A DNA stretch of 8,280 nucleotides from a bacterium. GTDB taxonomy: Bacteria > Tectomicrobia > Entotheonellia > Entotheonellales > Entotheonellaceae. Of this stretch, positions 6,916 through 8,280 are shown in pieces. The DNA is taken from the NCBI GenBank assembly GCA_027294925.1, contig JAPULM010000645.1, positions 1 through 8,280 of the forward strand. Direction: 5' to 3'. The translations under genes and the position numbers were made by a program. The notes under the pieces were generated by a model that worked only from the letters and a program-made list of their open reading frames with translations, did no database searches and was not told the origin of the DNA. Every line of letters starts with the position of its first letter. Positions within the stretch are counted from its first letter, which is position 1.

Positions 6916-8280
6916 GTGTCGTCCTATGTTCCCCATCAAGCCACCTCAACGGTGCAGGATCATTACCAGGGAATTGCCCTGTTTGCCGATCCGATCCATG
7001 AATATATCCCCTTCACCGTACCGCGTGACGCCGGCGGAGGCAAGCCTGAAGTCACAGAAAAGGAGCTGATCAATTCCCCCTGGGTACAGCGTTTACGTTA
7101 TATTTTTCAGCTCCAGAGTGCCCGCTGGGTGTTTCCAGGCGCCGAGCACAGCCGCTTTCAGCACTCCCTTGGCGCCATGCATGTGGCAGGACGGTTTGCC
7201 CGGCAATTATATCCATCATTACGCAGTGTGGAGCCGTCATGCCCATCATTAGCCTATGTCGAAGAAGTCCTGCGCATCAGCGCCTTGCTGCATGACATTG
7301 GTCATGGTCCTTTCGGGCATTTCTTCGACGAAAACCACTTGTTGCAATATGGCATCGGACATGAAGTGGTTGGACATCAGATTATCATACAAGAATTGGG
7401 CGATCTCATACGACATATTCGCCGCAGTCCCAGCGACGCGTTTGCCGATGACGAGGTGATCGAGCCTCAATCCATTGCCTATCTGATGCAAAAAAAAGAG
7501 CCCGGTGGGGCACATATGCCACGCTGGCTACGCTTGCTCAAGCCAGTACTGAGCGGCATGTTCACGGCCGATAACCTCGATTACGTCCTGCGCGACTCAT
7601 ACATGTGCGGTATTGCCATTGGTCCGGTCGATCTGGAGCGGCTGTTGCACTACAGTTTTGTTACCGAGCGCGGTCTGGCGTTGCACAAAGCCGGCATCGG
7701 CGCCCTGACGATGTTCCTGAACGCCCGTCTGTACCTTTACACACACGTCTATTTTCATCGCACCACGCGGGCCATTGACCTGCATTTACGCGAGATTTTT
7801 GCCGACAGTATGCACTACCTATTTCCGGGCAATCCGCTTGACATGATTCCACGTTATTTACGTCTGACCGACTGGTGGCTGATCGAGACGGTGCGCGATT
7901 GGCAAAACGATGGTAATTTATCGAAGCGCGCCTTGGGCAAAGAATGGGCCGCCATCTTGGGGCGGCAGGTAAAATGGAAGATGGTCTATGATACGACCAT
8001 TGCGGTGCATGCCGCAAAACCCCATAGCAGCGATGTGATGGAACCAAATCAACTCATTGAGATGATCCGGCAAGCCTTACCGTTGTCGCATCAGAATCTG
8101 GACTTCCAACTTGATATGGCAACCCAGGATCCGCGCAACATCAATCCATTGGCTATCGGCGATAGTCCGATCTATATCTACGACCCAACCACGGGCCAAG
8201 TTGAAGCCGAACTTCTAGAAGAGATATTAGAGTCGATTCCAGTCAAAATTGTCCAATATCGTCTTTACACCACCGACAGC
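6916..8280 (+). CDS. HD-domain phosphohydrolase, SAMHD1/dGTPase-like, 3' end beyond window
   Basis: This gene is open at the right edge; 455 codons are visible. The product resembles the HD superfamily phosphohydrolases of the COG1078/SAMHD1-like type, many of which hydrolyse dNTPs to nucleoside and triphosphate. The metal and catalytic set is visible: H78 in EHSRFQHSLG, H126-D127 in LLHDIGHGPFGHFF with H130 nearby, and D219 in TADNLDYVLRDS. The early RLRYIFQLQ and the HSLG segment after H78 are typical of the family. The C-terminal half, about residues 260-455, is less recognisable; it could carry oligomerisation or regulatory function. I chose GTG at 6916-6918 because AAGGGG at 6903-6908 lies seven bases upstream and the frame closes at TAA 6847 with no ATG between. 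No membrane segment is seen. Divergence from the helicase-nuclease gene suggests a DNA- or nucleotide-related role. The substrate (dNTP or another nucleotide) cannot be read from the sequence. Confidence 0.87.
   Translation, partial: MSSYVPHQATSTVQDHYQGIALFADPIHEYIPFTVPRDAGGGKPEVTEKELINSPWVQRLRYIFQLQSARWVFPGAEHSRFQHSLGAMHVAGRFARQLYPSLRSVEPSCPSLAYVEEVLRISALLHDIGHGPFGHFFDENHLLQYGIGHEVVGHQIIIQELGDLIRHIRRSPSDAFADDEVIEPQSIAYLMQKKEPGGAHMPRWLRLLKPVLSGMFTADNLDYVLRDSYMCGIAIGPVDLERLLHYSFVTERGLALHKAGIGALTMFLNARLYLYTHVYFHRTTRAIDLHLREIFADSMHYLFPGNPLDMIPRYLRLTDWWLIETVRDWQNDGNLSKRALGKEWAAILGRQVKWKMVYDTTIAVHAAKPHSSDVMEPNQLIEMIRQALPLSHQNLDFQLDMATQDPRNINPLAIGDSPIYIYDPTTGQVEAELLEEILESIPVKIVQYRLYTTDS

Noticed and set aside
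7249..8047. Minus-strand open frames opposite the HD-domain gene
   Set aside because: They are antisense to a gene with clear HD motifs and show no domain or ribosome binding site.
1..8280. CRISPR array, tRNA, rRNA, insertion sequence or attachment site
   Set aside because: No regularly spaced direct repeats, no cloverleaf-like segment, no transposase motif and no paired terminal repeats were seen on reading both strands.

Overview
The window looks like a chromosomal accessory region of a proteobacterium, probably gammaproteobacterial. This is inferred from roughly balanced base composition (judged by eye, not computed), clear Shine-Dalgarno sites and the families present. No rRNA, tRNA, CRISPR array or transposase gene is visible.

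Left part (1-4132, all minus strand): a metabolic block. In transcription order it holds an arylsulfotransferase-family beta-propeller protein (4132-3029), a 458-base gap, a short-chain dehydrogenase/reductase (SDR) gene (2570-1818), a CitE-like HpcH/HpaI lyase (1723-839) and an amidohydrolase_2-type metal-dependent hydrolase (761 to beyond the left edge). The last three are spaced like a catabolic operon acting on small acyl or cyclic acids. The SDR gene has an in-frame TAA at codon 66, although both halves are otherwise well conserved, so it is probably a recent nonsense pseudogene. A perfect 11-bp inverted repeat covers the stop codon of the CitE-like gene.

Middle (4133-4402): a short decayed segment. 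It resembles the C-terminal end of a RecB/AddA-type nuclease domain, split by a frameshift and an in-frame stop, with its apparent catalytic residues replaced.

Right part (4403-8280): two divergent nucleic-acid or nucleotide-metabolism genes. On the minus strand is an 809-residue fusion of a PD-(D/E)XK (Cas4/RecB-like) nuclease to an XPD/DinG-type iron-sulfur helicase. On the plus strand, open at the right edge, is an HD-domain phosphohydrolase of the SAMHD1/dGTPase-like superfamily. They share an 83-base divergent promoter region. A helicase-nuclease, a dNTPase-like HD protein and a decayed RecB-like nuclease together suggest a DNA-processing or possibly anti-phage module. That function is inference only.
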